64,000 nucleotides of DNA from Paraburkholderia madseniana (GTDB lineage Bacteria > Pseudomonadota > Gammaproteobacteria > Burkholderiales > Burkholderiaceae), in assembly GCF_009690905.1 (NCBI RefSeq), contig NZ_VOSW01000012.1, forward strand, positions 1 through 64,000. The letters run 5' to 3'. The position numbers were made by a program, and so were the translations under genes. Of the stretch, positions 29,988 to 39,058 are shown in pieces. Position 1 is the stretch's first letter; each line of letters starts with the position of its first letter. The notes under the pieces were generated by a model that did not search any database, was not told where the DNA came from, and worked only from the letters and a program-made list of their open reading frames with translations.

Positions 29988-30008
29988 GGATTCCGGGAAC
30001 AGTCAATT

Positions 30009-30038
30009 CTGACTTTAGCTAAGGCAAACAAGTATTAT
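30009..30038 (+). promoter_or_regulatory. Candidate sigma70 promoter of the mltG-tmk-holB operon
   Basis: CTGACT (30009-30014) and TATTAT (30033-30038) have an 18-nt spacer. The -10 touches an in-frame ATG at 30039, so that ATG could not be used by this transcript; this supports the later start at 30066. Confidence 0.55.
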
Positions 30039-30065
30039 ATGAGGTCCAACCCAGCCCAGTTTCGC

Positions 30066-31076
30066 ATGACCCTTCTGAAGAAATGTTTCGTCGCCGGCTC
30101 AATCGTCGTTGTGCTGGCCGCAGCAGCAATCGCAGGCGGATATCACTGGGCCACCAGCCCACTCGATTTGACCCCCGCGCAACTCGATGTCACCGTCAAG
30201 CCGCACAGCAGCCTGCGCAGCGTTACGCTGCAGCTCAACCGCGGCGGCGTGCCGGTCGAGCCTGAACTGTTCATCATCATGACGCGGCTGCTCGGTCTGC
30301 AAAGCGATCTGAAATCGGGCAACTACGAGTTCAAGACGGGCATCACGCCGTACGAAGTGCTGCAAAAAATCGCCCGCGGCGACGTCAACGAATATGTGGC
30401 GACCATTATCGAAGGGTGGACCTTCAAGCGCATGCGCGCCGAGCTGGACGCCAATCCGGCGCTCAAGCACGACACGATCGGCATGAGCGACACCGATCTG
30501 ATGAGCGCGATCAACGCGCCGGAAGCGTCGCTCGGCAACGGCGAGGGGCTGTTTTTCCCGGACACCTATCTGTTCGACAAGAACACCAGCGATCTGGACG
30601 TGTACCGTCGCGCGTACCGGCTGATGCGGTTGCGTCTGGACGAAGCGTGGACCGCGCGTTCGCCGAACCTGCCGTACAAGACGCCGTACGATGCGCTGAC
30701 GATGGCGTCGATCATCGAAAAGGAAACCGGCAAGAAATCGGACCGGCCGATGGTGGCGGCCGTGTTCGCGAACCGTCTGCGCGTGGGCATGCCGCTGCAA
30801 ACCGACCCCACCGTGATCTACGGCATGGGCGACAGCTACACGGGCCGCATCAGGAAGAAAGACCTGCAGACCGACACTCCCTACAATACCTACACCCGGA
30901 TGGGGCTTCCGCCAACACCCATCTCGCTGCCCGGTGTCGCATCGCTGCAGGCGGCGATGAACCCGGCGCAGTCCACCGCGCTGTATTTCGTTTCGCGCGG
31001 CGACGGCAGCAGTATCTTTTCTGACACCCTCGGCGATCACAACAAGGCCGTGGACAAATACATTCGAGGGCAATGA
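30066..31076 (+). CDS. mltG: Endolytic murein transglycosylase MltG (YceG)
   Basis: 336 residues. A single N-terminal membrane helix (about 5-25) anchors a periplasmic LysM-like and YceG domain. MltG cuts nascent glycan strands and sets glycan length. The catalytic Glu falls at residue 218 in [20 protein letters not shown], the same number as in E. coli MltG when counted from the ATG at 30066. That agreement, plus a promoter whose -10 abuts an upstream ATG at 30039, supports the later start. The gene overlaps tmk by 4 bases (ATGA), as in the conserved mltG-tmk-holB operon. Confidence 0.95.
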   Translation: MTLLKKCFVAGSIVVVLAAAAIAGGYHWATSPLDLTPAQLDVTVKPHSSLRSVTLQLNRGGVPVEPELFIIMTRLLGLQSDLKSGNYEFKTGITPYEVLQKIARGDVNEYVATIIEGWTFKRMRAELDANPALKHDTIGMSDTDLMSAINAPEASLGNGEGLFFPDTYLFDKNTSDLDVYRRAYRLMRLRLDEAWTARSPNLPYKTPYDALTMASIIEKETGKKSDRPMVAAVFANRLRVGMPLQTDPTVIYGMGDSYTGRIRKKDLQTDTPYNTYTRMGLPPTPISLPGVASLQAAMNPAQSTALYFVSRGDGSSIFSDTLGDHNKAVDKYIRGQ

Positions 31077-31696
31077 TGGCGCGGGGCAAATTCATAACGT
31101 TTGAGGGCATCGACGGTGCCGGCAAGACCACCCACCTAGGCTGGTTTCGCGAACGCCTCGAAGAGAAAGTCGCGAGCACCGGCCGCTCGGTCGTGATGAC
31201 GCGCGAGCCGGGCGGCACGCCGCTCGGCGAACAGATCCGCGAAATCGTGCTGCATCAGAAGATGGACCTCGAAACCGAGGCATTGCTGATGTTCGCGCTG
31301 CGCCGCCAGCATCTGGCCGAGGTGATCGAGCCGGCGCTGGCGCGCGGCGACTGGGTGCTGTCCGACCGCTTCACGGACGCGACCTTTGCGTACCAGGGCG
31401 GCGGCCGCGGCCTGCCGCGCGACAAGCTGGAAACGCTGGAGCGCTGGGTGCAGGGCGGTTTTCAGCCGGACCTGACGGTGCTGTTCGATCTGACGCCGGA
31501 GGTTGCCAGCGAACGGCGCAGCGCCGCGCGCGATCCGGATCGGTTCGAAAGCGAGTCGGAGGCATTTTTCAATCGCACCCGTGCCGAATATCTGCGCCGC
31601 GCGGAAGAAGCGCCGTACCGGTTCGCTATCATTGACTCTTCGCAGACCATCGTGCGAATTCAGAAGCAACTTGAAGAGTTGATCGCAGTTCTTTGA
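31073..31696 (+). CDS. tmk: Thymidylate kinase
   Basis: 207 residues. It phosphorylates dTMP to dTDP. The P-loop GIDGAGKTT spans about 12-20, the substrate segment [14 protein letters not shown] and [18 protein letters not shown] are present, and the LID region [15 protein letters not shown] is of the enterobacterial type. The start overlaps the mltG stop (ATGA), giving translational coupling; two ATG codons lie in tandem, so it may begin one codon later. The stop is followed by the sequence TTGATTTTAAA, repeated again just before holB. Confidence 0.96.
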   Translation: MMARGKFITFEGIDGAGKTTHLGWFRERLEEKVASTGRSVVMTREPGGTPLGEQIREIVLHQKMDLETEALLMFALRRQHLAEVIEPALARGDWVLSDRFTDATFAYQGGGRGLPRDKLETLERWVQGGFQPDLTVLFDLTPEVASERRSAARDPDRFESESEAFFNRTRAEYLRRAEEAPYRFAIIDSSQTIVRIQKQLEELIAVL

Positions 31697-31707
31697 TTTT
31701 AAAAGAA

Positions 31708-31713
31708 TATAAT
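31708..31713 (+). promoter_or_regulatory. Possible internal -10 element before holB
   Basis: A perfect TATAAT occurs 77 nt before the holB start in the only sizeable gap of the operon. No good -35 is spaced correctly, so this is weak. Confidence 0.3.
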
Positions 31714-31790
31714 CCCGAGTTATAACGGATGACGAAGTTCGTGTGGTGTCTCATCAAGCGTCGTCAACCGATTGATTTTAAAGAGAAGCG

Positions 31791-32825
31791 ATGATTTATC
31801 CGTGGCAAGCCGATGACTGGAACCGCCTGCAGCAGTTGCGTGGACACTGGCCGCACGCTTTGCTGCTGCATGGCCAGGCGGGGATCGGCAAGCTGCGCTT
31901 CGCGCAGCACCTCGCGCAGGGGCTTTTGTGCGAAGCCCAGCAGGCCAACGGCGAGCCGTGCGGCGCCTGCGTCGCCTGCAACTGGTTCACGCAGGGCAAT
32001 CATCCTGACTATCGGATCATCGTGCCCGAAGCGCTGGCCGCCGAAGCCGGACTCGCCAGCGCCGCGGACGAAAAAGCCGAAAAGGCCGACGGCGACGAAG
32101 GCAAGAAGACGCGCGCGCCCAGCAAGGAGATCAAGATCGAGCAGATTCGTGGCTTGCTTGATTTCGTCGGCGTTGGGTCGCATCGTGGCGGTGCGCGCGT
32201 GGTCGTGCTGTATCCGGCCGAGGGGCTGAACATCGCCGCGGCCAACGCGCTCCTGAAAACGCTCGAAGAACCGCCGGCGGGCGTGGTGTTTTTGATGGTG
32301 TCGGCGCGCGTCGATCGCCTGCTGCCCACCATCATCAGCCGTTGCCGCCAATGGCCGATGACGATGCCCGCGCCGGAAGTCGCCACGAAGTGGCTCGCCG
32401 CGCAAGGCGTCGCCGAAGCGCCCGCGCTGCTCGCCGAAGCCGGCGGCGCGCCGCTCACGGCCCTCGCTCTCGCGAGTGACGAGAACCGCACGCTGCGCGA
32501 CTGGACCCTGAAGCAACTGGCCGCCGGCGCTGATTGCGACGCCTTCGCCTGCGGCGAGGCGCTGCAGAAGCTGCCGGTACCGCTCGTGCTCGGCTGGCTG
32601 CAACGCTGGATGTACGATTTGCTGGCGCAGCGCACGGCCGGCACGCCGCGTTATTTCCCGCAGGCGTCGACGGCGTTGTCGCGCTGTGCGTCGCAAGCCG
32701 ACGCCAGCGCGTTCGCGCGCTTCATGCGCACCGTGACGCGCCAGCGCGCTGTCGAGAACCATCCGCTGAACGCGCGGCTGGTGTTCGAAGAACTGTTTAT
32801 CGGCTATCGCGAGCTGTTTGCGTAA
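31791..32825 (+). CDS. holB: DNA polymerase III subunit delta prime
   Basis: 344 residues. It is a clamp-loader subunit. The AAA+ fold shows a degenerate P-loop HGQAGIGKLRFAQ, the zinc-binding cysteines in GEPCGACVACNWF, NALLKTLEEPPAGVVFLM, and the clamp-loader sensor ISRCRQW. Delta prime does not need to hydrolyse ATP, consistent with the altered P-loop. A charged Lys/Glu/Asp-rich insertion (DEKAEKADGDEGKKTRAPSK) lies after the zinc module, at about residues 90-110. The ribosome site is GAGAAG. It belongs to the mltG-tmk-holB operon, 94 bases after tmk. Confidence 0.95.
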   Translation: MIYPWQADDWNRLQQLRGHWPHALLLHGQAGIGKLRFAQHLAQGLLCEAQQANGEPCGACVACNWFTQGNHPDYRIIVPEALAAEAGLASAADEKAEKADGDEGKKTRAPSKEIKIEQIRGLLDFVGVGSHRGGARVVVLYPAEGLNIAAANALLKTLEEPPAGVVFLMVSARVDRLLPTIISRCRQWPMTMPAPEVATKWLAAQGVAEAPALLAEAGGAPLTALALASDENRTLRDWTLKQLAAGADCDAFACGEALQKLPVPLVLGWLQRWMYDLLAQRTAGTPRYFPQASTALSRCASQADASAFARFMRTVTRQRAVENHPLNARLVFEELFIGYRELFA

Positions 32826-32933
32826 ATCAACTTTGATGGCCGCCGGTGTGTGCAAGGCTGGCGTGCCTTAACCCGCCACGCATGATCCATGCATCCGTCC
32901 GCCGATTCGCCTTCCATCTCACGTCAAAGCACC

Positions 32934-33452
32934 ATGAGCCTTTCCTACCGCGATGCGACCTTCGACGATCTGCCCGCGATCGTCGCCATCTACAACTCAA
33001 CCGTGCCGTCGCGGCAAGTCACCGCCGATCTCGAGCCGGTGAGCGTCGAAAGCCGTCTGGCGTGGTTTCATGCGCACGGGCCGCACAAGCGTCCGCTGTG
33101 GGTGGTGGAAGATCCGCAGCAGTCCGGCCGCGTGATCGCGTGGTTGAGCTTCTCGGATTTCTACGGCCGCCCGGCCTATCTGCGTACCGCCGAAGTCAGC
33201 ATCTATCTGGACGAAAGCGCGCGTGGCAAGGGTCTCGGCAAGCAACTACTGGCAGCCTCGCTGGCAGTGGCGCCGACGCTCGGCATCGACACCGTGCTGG
33301 GCTTTATCTTTGGCCACAATGACGCAAGCCTGCGCCTGTTCCGCGGCTTCGGTTTCGACACGTGGGGGTCGCTGCCGCGCGTCGCGGTGCTGGACGGCGT
33401 GGAACGCGATCTGGTGATTCTCGGCAAACGGCTCGAGCCGGCCGCGGCCTGA
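32934..33452 (+). CDS. GNAT family N-acetyltransferase (phosphinothricin/methionine sulfoximine acetyltransferase-like)
   Basis: 172 residues. The GNAT fold has the acetyl-CoA-binding motif ARGKGLGKQLLAA and the start YRDATFDDLPAIVAIYNSTVPSRQVTADLEPV, which resembles the PAT/MddA branch acting on methionine sulfone, sulfoximine or phosphinothricin. The ATG at 32934 is chosen because it begins the domain; an in-frame ATG at 32889 would add 15 unconserved residues, and neither has a strong ribosome site. It lies between holB and tatD, which are often separated by a pilZ gene in other bacteria. Confidence 0.88.
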   Translation: MSLSYRDATFDDLPAIVAIYNSTVPSRQVTADLEPVSVESRLAWFHAHGPHKRPLWVVEDPQQSGRVIAWLSFSDFYGRPAYLRTAEVSIYLDESARGKGLGKQLLAASLAVAPTLGIDTVLGFIFGHNDASLRLFRGFGFDTWGSLPRVAVLDGVERDLVILGKRLEPAAA

Positions 33453-33511
33453 TTTACAGCCACGATTTACAGCCAGATTCACACCCAGCTACTTATCAGC
33501 AGGACATCATC

Positions 33512-34303
33512 ATGTTTGTCGATTCGCACTGTCATATCAACTTTGAAGGACTCGCCGACCGCCTGCCGCAGGTGCTCGAGAACATGCGCAGCCATTCGGT
33601 CACGCATGCGCTGTGCGTATCGGTCGATCTGGAGACGCTGCCGTCCGTGCTGGCGATCGCCAACCAGTACGAGAACGTCTACGCGTCGGTTGGAGTGCAT
33701 CCCGACCACGAGGACATGCGCGAGCCGAGTCTCGCCGAACTCGTCGAGCTGGCCGAGCATCCGAAGGTGGTCGCGATCGGCGAGACCGGCCTCGACTACT
33801 ACCGCCTGGAAGGCCGCACGATTGCCGATATGGAATGGCAGCGCGAGCGCTTCCGCACCCATATCCGCGCGGCGCACGCCACGAAGAAACCGCTGATCAT
33901 CCACACCCGGTCGTCGTCGGAAGACACGCTGCGCATCATGGCCGAGGAGCGCGCGAGCGAGCCGGGCGGCGTGATGCATTGCTTCACCGAACCGTGGGCG
34001 GTCGCCGAGCAGGCGTTGGCGCAGAATTTTTACATATCGCTGTCGGGCATCGTCACCTTCAAGAGCGCGACCGACGTGCAGGACGTTGCGCGCCGCGTGC
34101 CGCTCGAGCGTTTGCTGATCGAAACCGACTCGCCGTACCTCGCGCCCGTGCCGTATCGCGGTAAGCCTAATGAACCTGCGTACGTAAGTTATGTCGGACG
34201 CTTCATCGCGCAACAGCGCGAGATGCCGGATACGGCACTGGCCGCCGCGACGACACAAAACTTCTTCCGGCTCTTCAAGATTCCCGCGCCGGCTGGTGTG
34301 TGA
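33512..34303 (+). CDS. tatD: TatD family metal-dependent deoxyribonuclease
   Basis: 263 residues. This TIM-barrel hydrolase has metal ligands in the N-terminal DSHCHIN, Glu in AIGETGLDYY, His in PLIIHTRSS, His in GVMHCFTEP and Asp in LIETDSPYLAPVP. Homologues are Mg-dependent 3'-5' exonucleases implicated in DNA repair or quality control. The ATG at 33512 has AGGA 8 nt upstream. It is the usual downstream member of the tmk-holB group. An ankyrin-repeat protein gene follows after 52 bases. Confidence 0.95.
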   Translation: MFVDSHCHINFEGLADRLPQVLENMRSHSVTHALCVSVDLETLPSVLAIANQYENVYASVGVHPDHEDMREPSLAELVELAEHPKVVAIGETGLDYYRLEGRTIADMEWQRERFRTHIRAAHATKKPLIIHTRSSSEDTLRIMAEERASEPGGVMHCFTEPWAVAEQALAQNFYISLSGIVTFKSATDVQDVARRVPLERLLIETDSPYLAPVPYRGKPNEPAYVSYVGRFIAQQREMPDTALAAATTQNFFRLFKIPAPAGV

Positions 34304-34355
34304 TCGGTAAAGCCAATAAATATCAAATGGATAGGGAAGTTTCCTAAAGTAAAAC

Positions 34356-35096
34356 ATGACAAATTATTCGACTTCGACGGCGGCGATTCAAGAGACTTCA
34401 GCGGCGCAAATTGCCCTCGGTTCGGCACGCCGCAGCGTGTCGCGCCTCGCGCTGGCCGCAACGTTTGCCTGCGCCGCGCTGACTTCGCTGGTCGCTTCGC
34501 CGGTTCAGGCCGCGCCGATCGACTCGCTCATCAAGTCGGTGAAATTCGACGACGTCGACGGTGTCAACAAGCTGCTCGCCAAGGGCATGGACCCGAACAG
34601 TGTCGACAACCAGGGCATCCCGCTGTTGGTGATCGCCGCGCGCGAGAAGTCGGACAAGGTGGGGGCGGCGCTGATTGCCAATCCGAAAACCGACATCGAG
34701 ATCCAGGATAAAGCCGGCGAGAACGCGATGATGATGGCCGCGCTGGGCGGCGACCTCGACTTCGTCAACCTGCTGATCGCGAAGGACGCCGAAGTCAACA
34801 AGAAGGGCTGGGCGCCGCTGCACTATGCGGCTGCGAACGGCCACGACGATATCGTCAAGGTGCTGCTCGACCATTCGGCCTACGTCGACGCCGGCTCGCC
34901 GAACGGCACCACGCCGCTGATGATGGCCGCGCGCGGCGGTCACGTGTCGACGGTGAAGCTCCTGCTCGATAACGGCGCGGACCTCACGGTGAAGAACCAG
35001 ATCGGCCTGACCGCGCTGGATTTCGCGAAGACCTATAAGGAACCGGACGTGGTCGAAGGCCTCACCGCGCGCCTGCAGCAGATGCAACAGAAGTGA
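34356..35096 (+). CDS. Exported ankyrin-repeat protein
   Basis: 246 residues. A long n-region followed by a hydrophobic segment (about 28-48) and an Ala-rich cleavage site (VQAAP, about 51-55) indicates Sec export. Residues 55-235 hold about five ankyrin repeats; the clearest are WAPLHYAAANGHDDIVKVLL and TTPLMMAARGGHVSTVKLLL. Such proteins mediate protein contacts in the periplasm. It follows tatD on the same strand and precedes a Rap1a/Tai-like gene. The binding partner is unknown. Confidence 0.9.
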   Translation: MTNYSTSTAAIQETSAAQIALGSARRSVSRLALAATFACAALTSLVASPVQAAPIDSLIKSVKFDDVDGVNKLLAKGMDPNSVDNQGIPLLVIAAREKSDKVGAALIANPKTDIEIQDKAGENAMMMAALGGDLDFVNLLIAKDAEVNKKGWAPLHYAAANGHDDIVKVLLDHSAYVDAGSPNGTTPLMMAARGGHVSTVKLLLDNGADLTVKNQIGLTALDFAKTYKEPDVVEGLTARLQQMQQK

Positions 35097-35310
35097 AGTG
35101 CGCGAAAAGCCGGAGAACCGGCCACCGGGGCGCCAGCTTCACGGACACCGGCTGTCGGTTCCCTGGGCCACAAATTTGCCTGAAGATAGCACCCGTTGGC
35201 ATGCCTGCCGCTTCGCAAAACAGTGCAGAATGACGACTTGGCGTGTTGCGAGGCGCGCCGGTTCGATGCGGCGCAAGACCGCCTGATAAACGACCCTGGA
35301 AAGGAACACC

Positions 35311-35667
35311 ATGCTGCGGGCTTTGATTTTCGCCAGCGCGCTTGCCGTACCGTTATCGGCAGCCGCGTTTACGGGAGGCGACCTCAACAAGCTGTGCACG
35401 AAAACCGATGTGGCATCGCGTAGTGCGTGTGCCGCGTATATCGAAGGCGCTGCCGACGGCATCTTCAACACGATCGACGCGATCGGCGGCACCACCGGGC
35501 CGCGCGTCGGCCAGTACTACTGCCTGCCGCCGGACGCGCGCTCGGCGCAACTCACCGACGCGGTACGCAAGTACATCGCCGAGAATCCGATCGTCGCGGG
35601 CTATAACGCCAGCACGGCGATCTCGCTCGGGCTCGGCAAGGCATTTCCTTGCAAGAGCGGTAGCTGA
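35311..35667 (+). CDS. Exported Rap1a/Tai immunity-like protein
   Basis: 118 residues. A signal peptide covers about 1-18 (cleavage after SAAA). The mature part has the Rap1a/Tai pattern: a first cysteine in LNKLC, CAAYIEGAADGIF, YYCLPPDARSAQLTDAVRKYIAENP and a final FPC. The four cysteines are spaced as in this family, which includes periplasmic immunity proteins against T6SS amidase effectors (Tae4/Ssp). No amidase effector gene or other T6SS gene is nearby, so it is an orphan or has another role. The ribosome site AAAGGAA is strong. Confidence 0.85.
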   Translation: MLRALIFASALAVPLSAAAFTGGDLNKLCTKTDVASRSACAAYIEGAADGIFNTIDAIGGTTGPRVGQYYCLPPDARSAQLTDAVRKYIAENPIVAGYNASTAISLGLGKAFPCKSGS

Positions 35668-36408
35668 TTTGAATTTGATGTGAGTCGCGGCTGACGTTTG
35701 CGCCGCGTGCCCGAATCGGGCACGTCGGGCGTTTCAGCCGGCTTGAGCCTTGAGGCGTGTTTCTGGCCGGCTTAAACCCGGCCGCCCGCTTTCACAGGCC
35801 GCCGGCTTAAGCACCTATCCCCGGTCCTGGCGGACGAACGCCTAAGATGTCTACAGGCATGCCGCGCCGGAAGCCTCAAATCTGGACGGCGCGCGCCGCT
35901 GTTTCAGCGCTCGTCAGCGTCAGTGTCATCAGCGGGGCGTGGCCTTCGCGCTCATGCCCGCTCCCTCGGCATTTTGCCGCCTGTTCGGCCAATGGCCTCG
36001 CCCGCGTAGTGCCCGCTCCACGCGATGCCACGGTTGCGCGCCGACGTGTCGGCCGAACTCGAAACCGGCAAGGGCGAACCGCCGACTGGGTGCCGCGCAG
36101 CACGCAGACGCCCGCCGGCAGCACCGCCGCGCACACCGAGGCCGATCCCGTGGCAAGCCGCGCCGGTCGTCATCAGGCGGGCGATCCGTTGCAGCAGGTG
36201 AAGGAAAAGGTGTAGCGCCGCATGCAGCGCAGATGAGTGCAACTGATCGGACACCCAGGCGGTCGAATCGTCCATCTGACTCACGAACCTGGCGCGGCAT
36301 CGCGCGTTTTGCAGCCGCTTGACGTCATCGAAGTGTTGCAGCGCTCGAGGCGTCACCAGCCCCTGAAGCGCGAACGCCGTGCCGTGCGAACAAAGGAGGA
36401 CTACCAAC
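35668..36408. other. Long region before otsA without a confident gene
   Basis: This 741-base stretch has a perfect palindromic hairpin at 35706-35724 (CGTGCCCGA and its complement around one A) shortly after the Rap1a-like gene, but no T-run follows it. Open frames exist (see the doubtful one at 35847) but none is convincingly conserved. The last part carries the otsA ribosome site AAAGGAGGA. Confidence 0.5.
35847..36215 (+). CDS. Doubtful open reading frame, possibly a decayed gene
   Basis: 122 codons. The start resembles a signal sequence (TARAAVSALVSVSVISGAWPS). From about codon 80 the frame has strongly G/C-ending codons typical of real genes here (ADWVPRSTQTPAGSTAAHTE), while just before, another frame looks more gene-like (ADVSAELETGKGEP). 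That switch suggests a frameshifted remnant or chance. I see no ribosome site and no recognised domain. Confidence 0.25.
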   Translation: MSTGMPRRKPQIWTARAAVSALVSVSVISGAWPSRSCPLPRHFAACSANGLARVVPAPRDATVARRRVGRTRNRQGRTADWVPRSTQTPAGSTAAHTEADPVASRAGRHQAGDPLQQVKEKV

Positions 36409-37821
36409 ATGGGCCGACTGATCGTCGTGTCGAATCGCGTCGCAACGCCGACGGAAACCAAAGGGTCGGCAGGCGGCCTCGCGGTCGGCGTGTTCGGCGC
36501 GCTGGAGGACGCGGGCGGCGTATGGTTCGGCTGGAGCGGCGACGTGGTGAGCGAGACCGTCGCCAACGCCGGTCCGACGCTGGAGCAGGACGGCGCGGTG
36601 ACCTTCGCGACCGTCGGGCTCACGCGCAAGGATTACGACCAGTATTACCGCGGTTTCTCGAACGCGACGCTCTGGCCCGTCTTCCACTACCGTAACGACC
36701 TTGCACGCTACGAGCGCGACGAGTATGCCGGCTACCGCCGCGTCAACGCATGGCTTGCGCACAAGCTGATCAAGCTGCTCGAACCCGACGATGTGATCTG
36801 GATTCACGACTACCATCTGATCCCGTTCGCCGAAGCACTGCGCTCCGAGGGCATCACGAACCGCATCGGCTTCTTCCTGCACATTCCGTTTCCCGCGCCG
36901 CAGATTCTGCTCAACATTCCGCCGCACGAAGAGTTGGTGAAATCGCTCTCGTGCTACGACCTGCTGGGCTTCCAGACCGCAACCGATGAACTCGCTTTCC
37001 ACGACTACGTGACGCGCCACGCGCGCGGCACCGTGAGCGGAGGCAACCATGTGGAAGCCTTCGGCCGCAAGCTGCGCACGGGCGTCTATCGGATCGGCGT
37101 GTTCCCCGATGAAATCGCCGAACAGGCCGAGCGCTACGAAAGCCGCCAGCACGTGCTCGACCTGAAGCAGAGTCTGGAGGGCCGCAAGCTGATCATGAGC
37201 GTCGACCGGCTCGATTATTCGAAGGGACTCGTTGAACGTTTTCGCGCCTTCGAGCAACTGCTGGAACGCTCACCCGAATGGCGCGGCAACGTGACGCTCG
37301 TGCAGATCGCGCCGCCGACCCGTTCGGACGTCGCCACCTATCAGAAGATCCGCCAGGATCTCGAATACGAAGCAGGGCGCATCAACGGCCGTTATTCGGG
37401 CCTCGATTACACGCCGATCCGCTACCTGAATCAGCAGTACGACCGCTGGAAACTGATGTCGCTGTTTCGTGAGTCGCAGATCGGCTTTGTCACACCGTTG
37501 CACGACGGCATGAATCTGGTCGCGAAGGAATACGTCGCCGCGCAGAATCCGGACGATCCGGGCGTGCTGGTGCTGTCGATTTTCGCCGGTGCGGCGGCGG
37601 AGTTGACTGGCGCGCTGCTGGTCAATCCGCACGATGCGATCGGCATGTGCGAGGCCTTGCAGCGCGCGTTGCAAATGCCGCTCGATGCACGCCAGCGGCG
37701 TCACGAGATCAATATGGCGGCGCTGCGCAAGAACGATCTCGGCGTGTGGCGCGATAGCTTCCTGAACGATTTGCGCAGTGTGCCCGTGCAGACGCCGGGC
37801 AAGGGCGGTGGACATAAATGA
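36409..37821 (+). CDS. otsA: Alpha,alpha-trehalose-phosphate synthase (UDP-forming)
   Basis: 470 residues. This GT20 enzyme joins UDP-glucose and glucose 6-phosphate to trehalose 6-phosphate, an osmoprotectant precursor. Seen are the N-terminal LIVVSNRVATP and GGLAVG phosphate loop, WIHDYHLIPFAEALR, the nucleotide-sugar site SVDRLDYSKGLVERF and PLHDGMNLVAKEYVAAQ. The ATG at 36409 has an almost perfect AAAGGAGGA. The phosphatase gene otsB is not adjacent; an ATPase gene follows instead. The C-terminal tail is short and basic, without a fused phosphatase domain. Confidence 0.96.
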   Translation: MGRLIVVSNRVATPTETKGSAGGLAVGVFGALEDAGGVWFGWSGDVVSETVANAGPTLEQDGAVTFATVGLTRKDYDQYYRGFSNATLWPVFHYRNDLARYERDEYAGYRRVNAWLAHKLIKLLEPDDVIWIHDYHLIPFAEALRSEGITNRIGFFLHIPFPAPQILLNIPPHEELVKSLSCYDLLGFQTATDELAFHDYVTRHARGTVSGGNHVEAFGRKLRTGVYRIGVFPDEIAEQAERYESRQHVLDLKQSLEGRKLIMSVDRLDYSKGLVERFRAFEQLLERSPEWRGNVTLVQIAPPTRSDVATYQKIRQDLEYEAGRINGRYSGLDYTPIRYLNQQYDRWKLMSLFRESQIGFVTPLHDGMNLVAKEYVAAQNPDDPGVLVLSIFAGAAAELTGALLVNPHDAIGMCEALQRALQMPLDARQRRHEINMAALRKNDLGVWRDSFLNDLRSVPVQTPGKGGGHK

Positions 37822-37888
37822 TGGTGCGTTTGAACAGAATGGTTTTACTGAGCGCCCGGCAGCGCGCGTTTGATCGAAAGGTGTCCGC

Positions 37889-39058
37889 ATGCTGAGGACG
37901 TTGGCCATCGCGGGGTATCGGTCGCTGCGCGAGTTGATCGTGCCGCTCGGGCAGTTGAATGTCATCACAGGCGCGAATGGCAGCGGCAAATCGAGCGTGT
38001 ATCGCTCGTTGCGTTTGCTGGCCGAGACGGCGCGCGGCGGGGTGATTACATCGCTTGCGCGTGAGGGTGGTTTGCAATCCACGTTGTGGGCTGGGCCTGA
38101 ACGTTTCTCGCGCGCGGTACTGGCCGGAGAATTGCCAGTCGAGGGCACGCGCCGGAAAGAGCCGGTGAGTCTGCGGCTTGGATTTTCCGGCGATGAGTTC
38201 GGTTATGCGATCGATCTCGGGTTGCCGCCGCTCGACAGGGCCACCCGCTTCCCGCTCGACCCCACCATCAAACGCGAGTGCATCTGGAGCGGGCCGGTGC
38301 TGCGGCCGTCGGCCTTGCTGGTCGACCGGCACGGCGCAGCGCTGCGTACGCGTGACGAGCAGGGCGAGTGGCAAACCATCCCTCAACCTGTCGCGAGTTT
38401 CGACAGCATGATGACGGAGTTCTCCGACCCACGGACCGCTCCCGAGATGATCACGGTGCGCGAGCAGATTCGTTCGTGGCGCTTTTACGATCATTTCCGC
38501 ACCGATGCCGAAGCGGCCGTGCGTCTGCCGCAGATCGGCACGCACACCCCGGTGCTCTCCAACGACGGCGCGGACCTCGCCGCGGCCTTGCAAACCATTC
38601 GCGAGATCGGCGACCCGGTTGCGCTCGATGCCGCCATCGACGACGCCTTTCCCGGTTCGCGCCTCGACGTCGCCTCCTCGCAGGACGGCCGCTTCGAAGT
38701 ATCGATGCAGCAACACGGCCTGCTGCGGCCGCTGAAGGGCGCGGAACTGTCGGACGGCACCTTGCGTTATCTGCTGCTGGTGGCCGCGCTGCTCACGCCG
38801 CGTCCGCCCGCGTTGCTGGTGCTGAACGAACCGGAGACGAGCTTGCACCCGGACCTGCTGTCGGCGCTGGCGCGCCTGATCGCGCGGGCTTCCGCGCATT
38901 CCCAGGTGCTGGTGGTGTCGCACGCGGCGCGGTTGATCGCGGCGCTCGAACGAGAGGACGGCAGCCAGTCGATCGTGCTCGAGAAGCACTTTGGCGCCAC
39001 GCGCATCACCGATGCGGACAATCGCGACCTGCCGCCGTGGAAATGGCCGGCGCGATAA
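37889..39058 (+). CDS. AAA/SMC-like ATPase (RecF/OLD type)
   Basis: 389 residues. The N-terminal half-ATPase begins IAGYRSLRELIVPLGQLNVITGANGSGKSS, with Walker A near 28-36. The C-terminal part has the ABC-like signature region ELSDGTLRYLLL and Walker B LLVLNEPETSLHPDLL with the D-loop, then a switch His in VVSHAARL. There is no TOPRIM nuclease domain of the OLD type and no long coiled coil, only a middle domain of about 200 residues. Related proteins belong to DNA repair or defence systems, but many are orphan. It follows otsA by 67 bases on the same strand. Confidence 0.85.
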   Translation: MLRTLAIAGYRSLRELIVPLGQLNVITGANGSGKSSVYRSLRLLAETARGGVITSLAREGGLQSTLWAGPERFSRAVLAGELPVEGTRRKEPVSLRLGFSGDEFGYAIDLGLPPLDRATRFPLDPTIKRECIWSGPVLRPSALLVDRHGAALRTRDEQGEWQTIPQPVASFDSMMTEFSDPRTAPEMITVREQIRSWRFYDHFRTDAEAAVRLPQIGTHTPVLSNDGADLAAALQTIREIGDPVALDAAIDDAFPGSRLDVASSQDGRFEVSMQQHGLLRPLKGAELSDGTLRYLLLVAALLTPRPPALLVLNEPETSLHPDLLSALARLIARASAHSQVLVVSHAARLIAALEREDGSQSIVLEKHFGATRITDADNRDLPPWKWPAR

